From: Oryza sativa Japonica Group
Lineage: Eukaryota > Streptophyta > Magnoliopsida > Poales > Poaceae
Direction of reading: 5' to 3'
NCBI RefSeq assembly: GCF_034140825.1
Contig: NC_089039.1
Span: 19,743,501-19,807,500 of the forward strand
DNA: 64,000 bases
Translations under genes and position numbers: made by a program
Notes under the pieces: model-generated
The model's input: the letters and a program-made list of their open reading frames with translations, nothing else
What the model was told of the DNA's origin: nothing
The model's database searches: none
In this document: in pieces, positions 43,830 through 53,632 of the stretch
Layout: each line of letters begins with the position of its first letter
Numbering within the stretch: position 1 is the stretch's first letter

Positions 43830-45383
43830 TTATCTTGTTTCACTTTTGTTTCTCTTTGCCTCACATGCTTTCAAGGCTTGAACATCTGCCATAAAAAGGA
43901 AGCAACACAGATATTGTTAGAACAAAGTGAGATAATGTTACGATAATAAAACCAGAATCCAGCTTGTGGAAAACTAAGACAGCACTAACTTTAAACAAAT
44001 ATGGATGTAACTATCATAGCTACCATACTTTTATCCTCAAAGAAATGCTACATTTAGCTCGGATCACAATGCAAGGCATCTTAAAATTGCAACATCTCAA
44101 CTCAGGTCTAGCCCCTTGACTTGAGCAAACATTAACCTCATCACAGCAATTGTACAGCCAAAAGACAAAATAAAATGTGGCTGTAAGTTATTCGATTTTG
44201 GAAAGCAACTAGGATGCAAATGTGTGACCAAACTTTGTGCAGTGCTAGGAGCCTAGGACATTAGTGCTATATGGCAAAGTTGGATCTGCATGCCTGCTGT
44301 TGTTACTTGTTAAGGGCCTGCGAGCTGTTAGGTAAGCCAAATGTGTACAAATTGCCTCATGGATCAGCAACTTCTTTTACTAGAAAATTACCCAGTAATA
44401 TCGCACAAGTGCGCATGGTTGTAAAGAAGCGCCGAAAGACATAACTTCACGAAGCCTTAGAATAGTTTCAGGAAAGACATGAAGCTAAACCACATTCACA
44501 TGTAGATTTATCTTGGATGATTCTAACTCCCATTCTAGCACGTTTTAAGCTATTGAAGGCCATATCATGCCATTAAGAACCTATCTATATGCAAGAATTT
44601 CATACAAAACAATTCAATTCCCAAAGAAGCAAGAAAAATTCCCCACATTTCCTTTTCTCTCTGAGAGTGTAATGTGATAAGCAAGTGAGCCTCACTTCAG
44701 CTATACCATAAGCACTCTCTTTTGAAGAAGAAAATTTCGTAGCATTCCTGAGTTTACATTAACACTTGATAAACCAGAAACCATTCACATGTAACATGAG
44801 GCAGTTATCCTGGGTATTCAACACAACACTACAAATCCAAGGTTTTGCCTAATTCCAAACCATTTGACAACAAATTCAGTTGATCAGTTCCAATCTGAGC
44901 AAGCAATCAGCAACTTTCAGCAACTCATTCAGTTCACCAATATGAACGCCAAGGCCTACTATAGAGAGAGAGAAAGGAATGACGAATTTGTCGCGATGCT
45001 TACGTGCTTGGCAGGCCTTCCAGCTGCGGTTGGACTCCACGAGGCAATCCTGCAAAGGATCCAAGCGAACAGCAAGATCAGAGACTGTTAAGTCAGGAAG
45101 AGATTTGCGCGCGGCAGCAGGACAGGAATCGCCTTCGCCTCCTCAAGTCCTCAACTACTAAGAACGAGGCGGGGAAGAGAACACGCAGGGGAGGGAGAGG
45201 GGAAAGGGAGCGGGAGAGAATCGGTGCCTGGAGGGAGAGGTAGAGGGCGGCGCACTCGCTGAGCTGCTTCACGTTCTCGTCCTCCTCGTCGGCGTCCATC
45301 ACGTGGAGTGGGTGCGGCGGCGCAGGCGCAGCCGGAGGCGGCGGCGCGGGCGCGGTCCGGCCGTTGCTCGAGGAGGAGCCCAT
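43830..45383 (-). CDS. Twin-CX9C (CHCH) protein, COA4/CMC3-like
   Basis: Three exons on the minus strand, 45383-45228, 45049-45004 and 43885-43830, give exactly 85 residues. Two CX9C motifs are completed only by splicing: CAALYLSLQDC spans exons 1-2 and CQAHVQALKAC spans exons 2-3. The motifs, the intervening W and the VQALKAC end are those of COA4 (CHCHD8/CMC3), an intermembrane-space factor for cytochrome c oxidase assembly imported through the Mia40 relay. The N-terminal 30 residues are Pro/Ala/Ser-rich, then comes an acidic patch (MDADEEDENVKQ). Intron 2 (1.12 kb) is GT-AG (GTAAGC ... GGCAG). Intron 1 (178 bp) ends in AG but the only donor that keeps the CX9C spacing is CAG|GCACCG, a GC-AG intron with a weak site. 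The next downstream GT would insert residues inside the motif. Confidence 0.8.
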
Positions 45384-45461
45384 GGTTTTCGCCCTCTTTC
45401 GTCGGTGTCGAATCGGTCGAGTCGAGTGGCTCGAGCCCGGACTCCTATTTGGTCCATTTCT

Positions 45462-45888
45462 TGAAAGCGTAAATCGAAAGTACGTTTCCGAGATACGGAC
45501 ATTGGACCCTTTCGGTCATGGAGAAACACGCTTTCCAGCTGTCAAAGCGGGGAAGTATCAAAGCACAAGCGTGTTTTCAGACATGGTTAATTTGATCATG
45601 TGAATGAGATGTGGTGCAGTTTGATCTTTCTTCCATGAAAAATATTTGCCTCAAATAAGGCACTGAACCATATACATATTTTGATGTCGCTGCACACCTT
45701 GAAAGCGTAAATCAGAAATACGTTTTGGAGATACGGGCATGGAACTATGGATAAACACGTTTTCGAGTTGTCAACGCGAGAAAGCATCAAAGCACAAGCG
45801 TGCTCTCATACGTGCTATGAAAGTGAAACTGGGTAAGAGAACCAGATATGGTGGTCAATTGATCATATGAATGAGATATAATTTTGCT
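45462..45888 (+). repeat. Diverged ~235-bp tandem duplication upstream of the COA4-like gene
   Basis: 45462-45610 and 45697-45885 are related: both contain GAAAGCGTAAATC, GAGATACGG, AAACACG, then TCAAAGCACAAGCGTG, and later TGATCATRTGAATGAGAT. The first unit begins about 80 bases upstream of the COA4-like start codon, so it lies in that gene's promoter. The unit is not one of the bordered MITE families. Confidence 0.6.
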
Positions 45889-45891
45889 ATA

Positions 45892-46305
45892 TATTTGTCG
45901 ATAAATTTTCCCTCAAAAATTTGACGGATGTAATTACAGTATAATCGTAGTGTAATTACACTATAACTTGCATGTAATTACACTGTAACTATAATGTAAG
46001 TTGTATGTAATTTTCAAAAATCTTTCCGTAACTTGTTATTTCGATAAAATGGAGACCTTGGGAACAAATTTTTTCACATATGTGTGTGCTATGATTTGTT
46101 TTCTTCCTCACTAGTACAAATCTTGTAATAGTACAAATCTTGTAATAGATCTAACGATTCAAAATTACGTGAAACTTACATATAAGTTACACTGTAGTTA
46201 CATGCAAGTTACAGTGTAATTACATATGAGTTACAGTGTAACTACACTACGATTGTACTATAATTACATCTGTCAAATTTTTAAGAGAAAATTTATCGAC
46301 AAATG
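45892..46305. mobile_element. Long-TIR MITE, copy 1, left border of the chloroplast insert
   Basis: The ends are TATTTGTCGATAAATTTTC and GAAAATTTATCGACAAATG with TA on both sides (45890-45891 and 46306-46307). The inverted repeats run for more than 100 bases and are full of TGTAATTACA / AGTTACA words. Copy 2 at 49711-50115 is the same element in opposite orientation. Chloroplast sequence starts right after the right TA. Confidence 0.75.
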
Positions 46306-46309
46306 TACA

Positions 46310-46527
46310 GGGGTCATTGAATTAACTAAAAAACATATATAAAGGGAGTAAAAGTAAAAATTGCAGGCCGTCTCGCGGGAAAAGAAATTGCGCGTGCCGA
46401 ATGCATCAAAAAAGGTAGACTTCCCCTCCAAACAATTCGATCTAAAATTGATTATTGCTGCTATCCAATTCGAACTATCTATGGAGTATTAGGAGTTAAA
46501 ATTTGGATATTCGTAGATGAAGAATAA
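46310..46527 (+). pseudogene. rps3: rps3, 3' fragment (plastid origin)
   Basis: The frame ending at the TAA 46525-46527 reads the C terminus of plastid ribosomal protein S3 ([14 protein letters not shown], then [17 protein letters not shown], ending KIWIFVDEE). It is readable from about 46342. Just upstream the S3 words IELTKK are still visible in another frame, so a small indel separates them. The gene is cut at its 5' side at the MITE border. Confidence 0.85.
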
Positions 46528-46672
46528 CCAACCCTGTCTTCCCATTCTGTTAAGTAATAGAATAAAAAATGACAAGAGCCTTATTTTCCCTAAAATCCCT
46601 GAAAAAAAGAAGAAATTCTACCTCTTTCTATAAGATTTAATGAAAATTGAGAAATCTTTTAATAAAATTGCT

Positions 46673-48128
46673 ATGTTTAGTGTGTGACTCGTTAGTTTTT
46701 TTTAGGGTTCAAAAAGGGGATTAAAAAAATAGAATGAACCCTACTATGTAATTATAGAAAATGAACTAATAACCAACCTATTGCTTCGTATTGTCGAGAT
46801 CCTAACTAAGAAACAGTCACTATATGAATAAATACATCTATCATAAATAAGTAAATCTATCATATACGTGTAGCAACTGCAATTTTTTCTTTAAAAAAAT
46901 AGGATTCTAAGTTGTGAAGCAAAACTAAAGGGGATGTAGATAAAAGGAAGGATGATAGAAAGAAGGAAGAGAAAAAAGAAAGATATAGGATTCCAATATG
47001 TATGGTCTATGAATTACATCATAAAAAGCAATGTGATAAAGCATCAATATAATAAAAATAACAAAGAATTCGAAATCGTAATTTGATTGAAACAAGAAAT
47101 ACAAATTTCAAGGAATAACAAAGAGCGTCCTGAGTTAATAAACTGAGAAATTGACTCGGAAAGAAATTTTTTGGAAGCTCCATTGCGAGATTCAAACCTA
47201 ACCATTAAAGGAGAAGCAGTGGGAATGACAGAACCTATGACTGGATAGGATTTTCTTGAAAAAAATCCCAATACTTCATTGGGTGGGATGGCGGAACAAA
47301 CCAAAAAAAATTGTCTTATTTGATAAGGTTATGAATTAACAAATAAGACATGAAAGAGTAAATATTCGCCCGCGAAATTTTTATTGAATTAGAATACTTT
47401 ACCGCGATTCAATAAGAGTAAAATAAAAAAAGGAGATTAAAAAAAAGAATTACATTAAATATAGAATATAGATAAATAAACATACACATCTAGATATATT
47501 CTAGATCCTCTTTTCTTGACTATATATTTTAGTATTTTAATAAATTTAATATTAAAAACCCTAACCTTTCCTATTAATGTGTATCTATCCGTAATATTTT
47601 AGAATATTGTGGAATTAGAGAAATTTGCACACTTTCTCATTTGATTCGCGAGGAGCTGGATGAGAAGAAACTCTCATGTCCAGTTTTGCAGTAGAGATGG
47701 AACTAAGAGAGAACCATCGACTATAACCCCAAAAGAACCAGATTTCGTAAACAACATAGAGGAAGAATAAAGGGAAAATCCTACCGAGGCAATTGTATTT
47801 GTTTTGGTAGATATGCTCTTCAAGCACTTGAACCTACTTGGATTACGGCGAGGCAGATAGAAGCAGGACGAAGAGCAATGACACGATATGCACGTCGTGT
47901 TGGAAAAATCTGGTACGTATATTTCCCGACAAACCGGTTACAATAAGACCGACGGAAACACGTATGGGTTCGGGAAAGGGATCCCCCGAATATTGGGTAG
48001 CCGTTGTTAAACCAAGTCGAATACTTTATGAAATGGGCAGAGTATCCGAAACTATAGCTAGAGCAGCTATTTCCATAGCTGCCAGCAAAATGCCCATACG
48101 AAGTCAATTTCTTCGGTTAGAAATATAA
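46673..48128 (+). pseudogene. rpl16: rpl16 with group II intron (plastid origin)
   Basis: Exon 1 is the 9-base ATGTTTAGT (46673-46681). The group II intron follows (46682-47727) with start GTGTGACTCG and a recognisable domain V hairpin near 47652-47686. Exon 2 is 47728-48128. The exon-2 protein matches plastid L16 ([39 protein letters not shown]), but a base is lost near 47911-47914 after GKIW. The correct continuation ([19 protein letters not shown]) is in another frame. It is non-functional in the nucleus. Confidence 0.88.
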
Positions 48129-48238
48129 CCCCCCAAAAAAAGTAGTATTGAAAATAAAAAAACCAGGTTCTTCTTTCTGGAAAGACAATATTTCTTTCAT
48201 CCTTTTGCATTGAAATAACAAATTGAAATCAAAATAAT

Positions 48239-48610
48239 ATGATTCAACCTCAGACCCTTTTAAATGTAGCAGATAACAGTGGAGCTCGAAAATTGATGTG
48301 TATTCGAGTCATAGGAGCTGCTAGTAATCAGCAATATGCTCGTATTGGTGATGTTATTGTTGCTGTAATCAAAGACGCAGTGCCCCAAATGCCTCTAGAA
48401 AGATCTCAAGTAATTCGAGCTGTAATTGTACGTACATGTAAAGAGTTCAAATGCGAAGACGGTATAATAATACGCTATGACGACAATGCAGCGGTTATCA
48501 TTGATCAAAAAGGAAATCCAAAAGGAACTCGCGTTTTTGGCACGATCGTCGAGGAATTGAGAGAATTGAATTTTACTAAACTAGTTTCATTAGCTCCTGA
48601 AGTATTATAA
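48239..48610 (+). pseudogene. rpl14: rpl14, open full-length copy (plastid origin)
   Basis: 123 residues of plastid ribosomal protein L14 from [18 protein letters not shown] to VSLAPEVL. The frame is intact, with a few residue changes from what I recall of the grass plastid protein. It lacks a nuclear promoter, leader and transit peptide, so it is treated as a dead organelle copy despite being open. Confidence 0.85.
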
Positions 48611-48749
48611 ATACTAGTAGACAAGATATAGATCAAATAAAAAATTAGTAGATTGTGTTTCACGTATATGCTTTAGAATCCAAAACGAAAAGAAAAAAGA
48701 GAACATGTTGATTATAGAAAAATTAGGAGGAACCTAGAATTAGAGTCTT

Positions 48750-49160
48750 ATGGGCAAGGACACTATTGTTGATTTACTAACCTCTATAAGAAACACAGAC
48801 ATGAATAAAAAAGGAACTATTCGGGTAGTATCTACAAATATTACCGAAAACATTGTTAAAATACTTCTACGAGAGGGTTTTATTGAAAGTGTTCGGAAAC
48901 ATCAGGAAAGTAATAGATATTTCTTGGTTTCAACTTTGCGACATCAAAAGAGAAAGACTAGAAAGGGAATATATAGAACTAGAACCTTTTTAAAGCGTAT
49001 CAGCCGACCTGGCTTATGAATTTATGCCAACTATCAAGGAATTCCTAAGGTTTTGGCTGGAATGGGAATTGCTATTCTTTCTACTTCTCGAGGTATAATG
49101 ACAGATCGAGAAGCTCGACTAAACAAAATTGGAGGAGAAGTCTTATGTTATATATGGTAA
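48750..49160 (+). pseudogene. rps8: rps8 with an internal stop (plastid origin)
   Basis: The copy covers all 136 codons of plastid ribosomal protein S8 ([15 protein letters not shown] to GGEVLCYIW). Codon 90, CGA (Arg) in the family, is TGA here (49017-49019), a CpG-type transition that leaves 89 residues. Downstream codons continue in the same frame to the native stop at 49158-49160. Confidence 0.9.
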
Positions 49161-49274
49161 TCGCCCCACCTATAGTTATAGTACCCAAATTCTATCTTGA
49201 ACTTCCTATTTTTCAAACAAAAATACAACATTTTTTTATTTGAAAATAAAAAAAGAAAAATAGGAGAAAAAAAT

Positions 49275-49598
49275 ATGACAGAAAAGAAAAATAGGAGAGA
49301 AAAAAAAACCCCGAGAGAAGCAAAAATTACTTTCGAGGGTTTAGTTATGGAAGCCCTACCCAACGGAATGTTCCGCGTTCGCCTAGAGAATGACACCATC
49401 ATCCTGGGCTATATTTCAGGAAAGATCCGGTCTAGTTCTATGCGAATACTGATGGGGGATAGAGTCAAAATTGAAGTAAGTCGTTATGATTCAAGCAAGG
49501 GGCGTATAATTTATAGACTTCCCCATAAGGATTCGAAGCGTACCGAAGACTCGAAGGATACCGAAGATTTGAAGGATACCAAAGATTTAAATGGTTAG
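49275..49598 (+). pseudogene. infA: infA, open full-length copy (plastid origin)
   Basis: 107 residues of plastid translation initiation factor IF-1 with the S1-like OB fold ([36 protein letters not shown]). Repeated [11 protein letters not shown] words lie at the C terminus, as in grasses. The frame is open. Without nuclear signals or a transit peptide it is not expected to be expressed. Confidence 0.85.
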
Positions 49599-49710
49599 GT
49601 TTTTCTTTTTTTTTTCAGGGTAAAAAATTCAAAGTTCTAAAATTCAAACAAAGAGACTTATTTTTTCCAAAAGAGTAAATTCATAGTTTAAGAAAGGAAT
49701 ACTCCCTATA

Positions 49711-50115
49711 CATTTGTCGACAAATTTTCTTTTTGACAAATTTTCTTTTTGACAGATGTAATTATAATACAACCGTAGTGTAGTTATACTGTAACTCATA
49801 TGTAATTACACTGTAACTTGCATGTAACTACAGTGTAACTTATATGTAAGTTTCACGTAATTTTGAATCGTTAGATCTATTATAAGATTTGTTCTGGTGA
49901 GGAAGAAAAAAAATCACATCATACACATATGTGAAAGAATTTGTTCTCACAACCTCCATTTTACCGAAATAAATGTTATGGAGAGATTTTTAAAAGTTAC
50001 ATACATGTTACATTATAATTACAGTGTAATTACATGCAAGTTACAGTGTAATTACACTACGATTGTACTATAATTACATCTGTTAAATTTTTGGTGGAAA
50101 ATTTGTCGACAAATA
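49711..50115. mobile_element. Long-TIR MITE, copy 2, right border of the chloroplast insert
   Basis: The ends are CATTTGTCGACAAATTTTC and GAAAATTTGTCGACAAATA, with TA at 49709-49710 and 50116-50117. It aligns end to end with the reverse complement of 45892-46305, including the asymmetric middle (TAATTTTGAATCGTTAGATC against GATCTAACGATTCAAAATTA). The last plastid bases lie directly left of its TA. Confidence 0.75.
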
Positions 50116-50415
50116 TATAGCAAATTCAGTTGCGAATTGTAGCCCCAAGAACGAAGCAGATGCAATTGGCAACCGTTTCATGCCAGCGCGCAGACATATA
50201 TGATCTACTGGGAAACCATAACAGGTTGAGAGATGCCCAGTTCCTAGTCAACACTAATGTTGACAATTTAAGGTACATCTACATAGCAAGCTTCTTTACA
50301 CTCCATGGATGTACACGAAACTAAATCTAGGAAAAATTCATCGCATGTAGCGTGCCCTCCAAAATTCACTTAGGCAAAATTTGCAGTTCAAATGCTCCTT
50401 CGTTCAGGAAATTGT

Positions 50416-52824
50416 TCACTCTGACCGTTGCAGCCATCCAAGCTGTGTAGAAATGAATCTTGTTAAACATTTGACAACAAAACTGGCTGAATATTGAAGG
50501 AGCAGACAACATTTGACATGAGGAAATACCTTCCAAGCATACATCACAAAGAATGCAACCGTATCTGCTGACCAGACAACAGCGAAGGATTTCACGAAGA
50601 ACGGGATAATGACGTTGATTAGAGGGACCAGTAGAAACAAGTAGTTGAGAGCCTCTTTCTCCTTACTTGAGCAGTCACGGGCCCGAAGAGAAGGTATAGC
50701 TGCAGAAGTAGGTAGTTGATCAGTTACAGCATCACAGAAAATGTATCTAATTCATTGCATCCATTGAATCTTATTAACCTCAACAGCGACACAGCATCTA
50801 GAGATCAAATTATGTTCATTTTATCGACAGCCTCAGATTAATAATTAATATTGAGAGACAGATTCACTGTTAATTACTACTTGATATGACAACCTCAAGG
50901 ATTTTTGTTAAAGGTTGGCAAAGAGAAGGATATTTCATCATGTTTTTCCAGTCAGCATATATGCATATATAGAACAGCTAAACAGACACCGTGCTAGAAA
51001 GAAAATAAATTCTCAGTTGCTCTTAGAACTATTCTTTATCTAGAACTGGATGAACTGCACTATAAAGTTTATGGCTAGTGAAGCACGAATTAACCCCTTG
51101 TGCCAGTTGATTCAAAATGTTGTAGCACAAGAGCACTTTCAATACATTTTTAGCCATTGCTGCTTACGAAAAAAGAGCAAGGGCTTGGTTGATGCATGGA
51201 TAGATCATAATCCTTGCTGCTGATGGGAACAATTTACAAACGTATAAACTTACTGCACAACGACAAGTACCACAAATCAAATTCTTACTTACTGAACATC
51301 CAGATGGACCACATTCCCATCAGCCTCCAAATGTCCGGCTCATTCGACGGGAACACGAGATTGAAGGAAAGGGCTCCACCCAACAGCATGGAGGCATATC
51401 CCTGGACCTCAAAGATAGTGTACAGAGCTGTTCCAGGCACTGCAGGGTTCTTTGTGGCAGTGGACGCCCTTGGTGCAAACGTTGCTGCGGTCTTCTGAAC
51501 TGCCTGCTCAAGAACACAGCATAGTTATTTGGTGGTGACCTCATGAAGTCATGTTGTTTGCTGTATCAGCAAAAATCTTTAGCATTTCTACCCTTTAAAA
51601 TAACATTTTGAGTTTCTTTGTGCATATGGGCCTACGACCAAAAACTAGATGTATGCTAAGAGCAGGTACAATACCAGGCTATAAGCCAGCTATACACATA
51701 TTTTAAAGAGATAAAAGAGGAGAGATAAGAGTAGCAGGCTACAGATTTGTAGCCAGTTACAATACGGACTCCAAGATACATATGTATATGACAGGTGGGA
51801 CTAAACATTAATGATGTAGTACATATAGGTAACTATTGTATGAATTGGCTATTAAATTGACTATATATAATTTGGAGCCGATAGTTGGCTATACTATTAA
51901 ACTTGCTCTAAAGTTAAATCACCTATTAGAAGACTACAACATTTCTGATGGCTCAAATTAGTTTCTTCCTGCAATTCATTGTACTAGGTTTCTATCGAAT
52001 TGTGAAGTTTTCAAGTGTTTCGAATTCTTACAGTTGCCTAGTATTATTTGCAACAACTTATGAATTATATCGAACAAGCTGAATGGGAAACTGTTTTAAA
52101 CACTCGGGTGGACGTCCACCCGTTTCTTGCATGTCATCTAAATGGTTATGAAAAATTTTCAAAAAAATTGACATGATAGGTTAATATGTAATATATCATC
52201 TCACAAACATGCAAGTTCAAGTTCAACTTCTATAAGTTGTAATAAAAATAACAAATTTGATTGTGAATATATGTATACTAGTTAGAGTTTAATTTGTTAT
52301 TTTTGTTACAACTTGTAGAAGTCGAATTTGGACTTGCATGTTTGTGAGATGATATATTACATATTAACCTATCTTATAATTTTTTTTGGAATTTTTTCAT
52401 AATCATTTAGGTGGTATGCAAGAAACGGGTGGACGTCCACCCGAGAGATTAGATACCATCTCCTGAGCTGAATGCTTAGTTCTTAGACCAAGGGACAAAG
52501 AAAAGAGCCGACCTTCTTGAGCTCCTTCTCAATCTTGGGATCAACAGGAGCCGGCTTCTTCTCCGCCGACGACTCAGCGGAAGAACCTCCGCCACTGGCC
52601 ACCTCCCCTTCTTTGCTCTCTCCCACAGCGGAAGCCTCGGCCGCCACTGCACCAGCGGCGGCACCACCACCGTCCGAGCCATCCGAGCTCGCCCACGCAA
52701 GAACCAGCCTCGCCGGCCTCCTCCTCCTCCTCCCCGCGAATATCCCGCCGGGGACGGTGGCCGGCGGGAACGCGGAGCTGGCCGCGGCCGCGAACGCGCA
52801 GCCGCTGCCGAGAGGGCTGTACAT
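50416..52824 (-). CDS. RPH1-like chloroplast membrane protein
   Basis: Four exons on the minus strand, 52824-52513, 51503-51293, 50699-50530 and 50442-50416, have GT-AG junctions and give exactly 239 residues. Residues 1-~50 are a transit peptide (Ala/Ser-rich, then GRRRRRPARLVLAWAS). A Gly/Ala/Ser/Glu-rich linker ends in DPKIEKELKK. The conserved part contains STATKNPAVPGTALYT, a membrane segment (YASMLLGGALSFNLVFP), EPDIWRLMGMWSIWMFTIP, and two further hydrophobic stretches (YLFLLVPLINVIIPFFV; ADTVAFFVMYAW), ending KLGWLQRSE. This agrees with my recollection of Arabidopsis RESISTANCE TO PHYTOPHTHORA 1, a chloroplast protein implicated in defence. The structure is certain; the name is less so. 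Intron 1 (1.0 kb) carries two MITEs. Confidence 0.8.
51660..51908. mobile_element. Tourist-like MITE, family member 2, in RPH1-like intron 1
   Basis: The ends are GAGCAGGTACAATACC and CTATTAAACTTGCTC with TAA at 51657-51659 and 51909-51911. It is the same family and orientation as 1448-1695. Confidence 0.88.
52103..52445. mobile_element. Hairpin MITE with palindromic termini, in RPH1-like intron 1
   Basis: Both ends contain the perfect 18-base palindrome CGGGTGGACGTCCACCCG. The left and right halves are inverted repeats of each other over nearly the whole 343 bp, so the transcribed intron would fold into a long hairpin. A worn relative lies at 2200-2420. The superfamily is not clear. Confidence 0.8.
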
Positions 52825-53057
52825 TGTTCGCGCGAGGTTTTTCTTGTGGGGAGGGAGAGGAGAGATGGTGGAAGAGATGGGGAATGGAGGGTCGTCGTCC
52901 GTCCTCCCGCCTTCGGTTTGTGCCGACGTGGCCGCGGCTGCAGCTTCCGTGTTTCGCAGAGAAGCGTGGACGTTGGTTGGTCGCTTCCTATAGCAGATAG
53001 TATCTCAGCCGTCCAATTTATTTAGCGGCTCCCTTCTTGTCTCATTACCGTTAGCAC

Positions 53058-53350
53058 ATTTTACGAACTATTAAGCTATATGTTTTGTTTTGTGTGAAAA
53101 AATTCTATATAAAAGTTACTTTAAAATATCAAATATATATATTTGTTAAGTTTATAATAATTAAAACTTAATTAATCATGTGCATGTAATGAGAAAGTTT
53201 TTGTACAAATTAATTTAGCTATTAGCACATGATTATTTAAGTTTTAATTATTACAACATTAACAAATGGATAAATTTGATAGTTTAAATCAACTTACATA
53301 GAAAATTTTCGTATGAAACACACCATCTAGTAGTTTGAAAAACATGCTAT
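53058..53350. mobile_element. Probable long-TIR MITE
   Basis: The left part (GCTATATGTTTTGTTTTGTG ... TACTTTAAAATATCAAATAT) and the complement of the right part (GATGGTGTGTTTCATACG ... TTTAAACTATCAAATTTAT) form an imperfect inverted repeat around an AT-rich centre. No target duplication could be fixed. It lies upstream of the RPH1-like gene. Confidence 0.5.
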
Positions 53351-53632
53351 CGAAATCGAGATAAAATATGAATCTTAATGAGAAAATAACATGTGAAAAT
53401 ATATCCTCTCTTATGTCCGCCTCTCTCATATTGTCATACATGAGAACACTCTCATTCAAGTTGTCACCCTTGTAAGCTTGTTCCACAAGGACCACACTCT
53501 GGTTCAATTTCCGCTTATTCTCTCTTCCCCCGCGCCTCTCCTTCCCTATTCTGGACAAGGCAACGCTCCATCTATATATATTGTCCCTATCGACCGCCTC
53601 TACATTGGCGGCGCTTCGGATTAATCCCATTC

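Larger units (their letters stand above)
46308..49708 (+). other. Nuclear insert of chloroplast DNA (NUPT): rps3-rpl16-rpl14-rps8-infA
   Basis: About 3.4 kb reads in plastid order from the rps3 3' end through rpl16 (with its group II intron), rpl14, rps8 and infA to the infA-rpl36 spacer. It is collinear with the grass plastid S10-spc operon. Base composition drops sharply compared with neighbouring exons. Scattered substitutions, a frame shift in rpl16 and a stop in rps8 show that it is a nuclear copy. Both ends coincide with copies of one MITE (45892-46305 and 49711-50115) in inverted orientation. Sequence outside the MITEs is not plastid rps3 or rpl36. Confidence 0.93.

Noticed and set aside
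48239-49598. rpl14 and infA as functional nuclear genes
   Set aside because: They are collinear parts of a plastid insert with broken neighbours, no transit peptide and no nuclear promoter; an open frame alone is not evidence of function.
45880-50125. A target-site duplication for the whole MITE-plastid-MITE unit
   Set aside because: Beyond the TA dinucleotides, the outer flanks (ATAATTTTGC and GCAAATTCAG) are inverted rather than direct, so movement as one unit is not shown.
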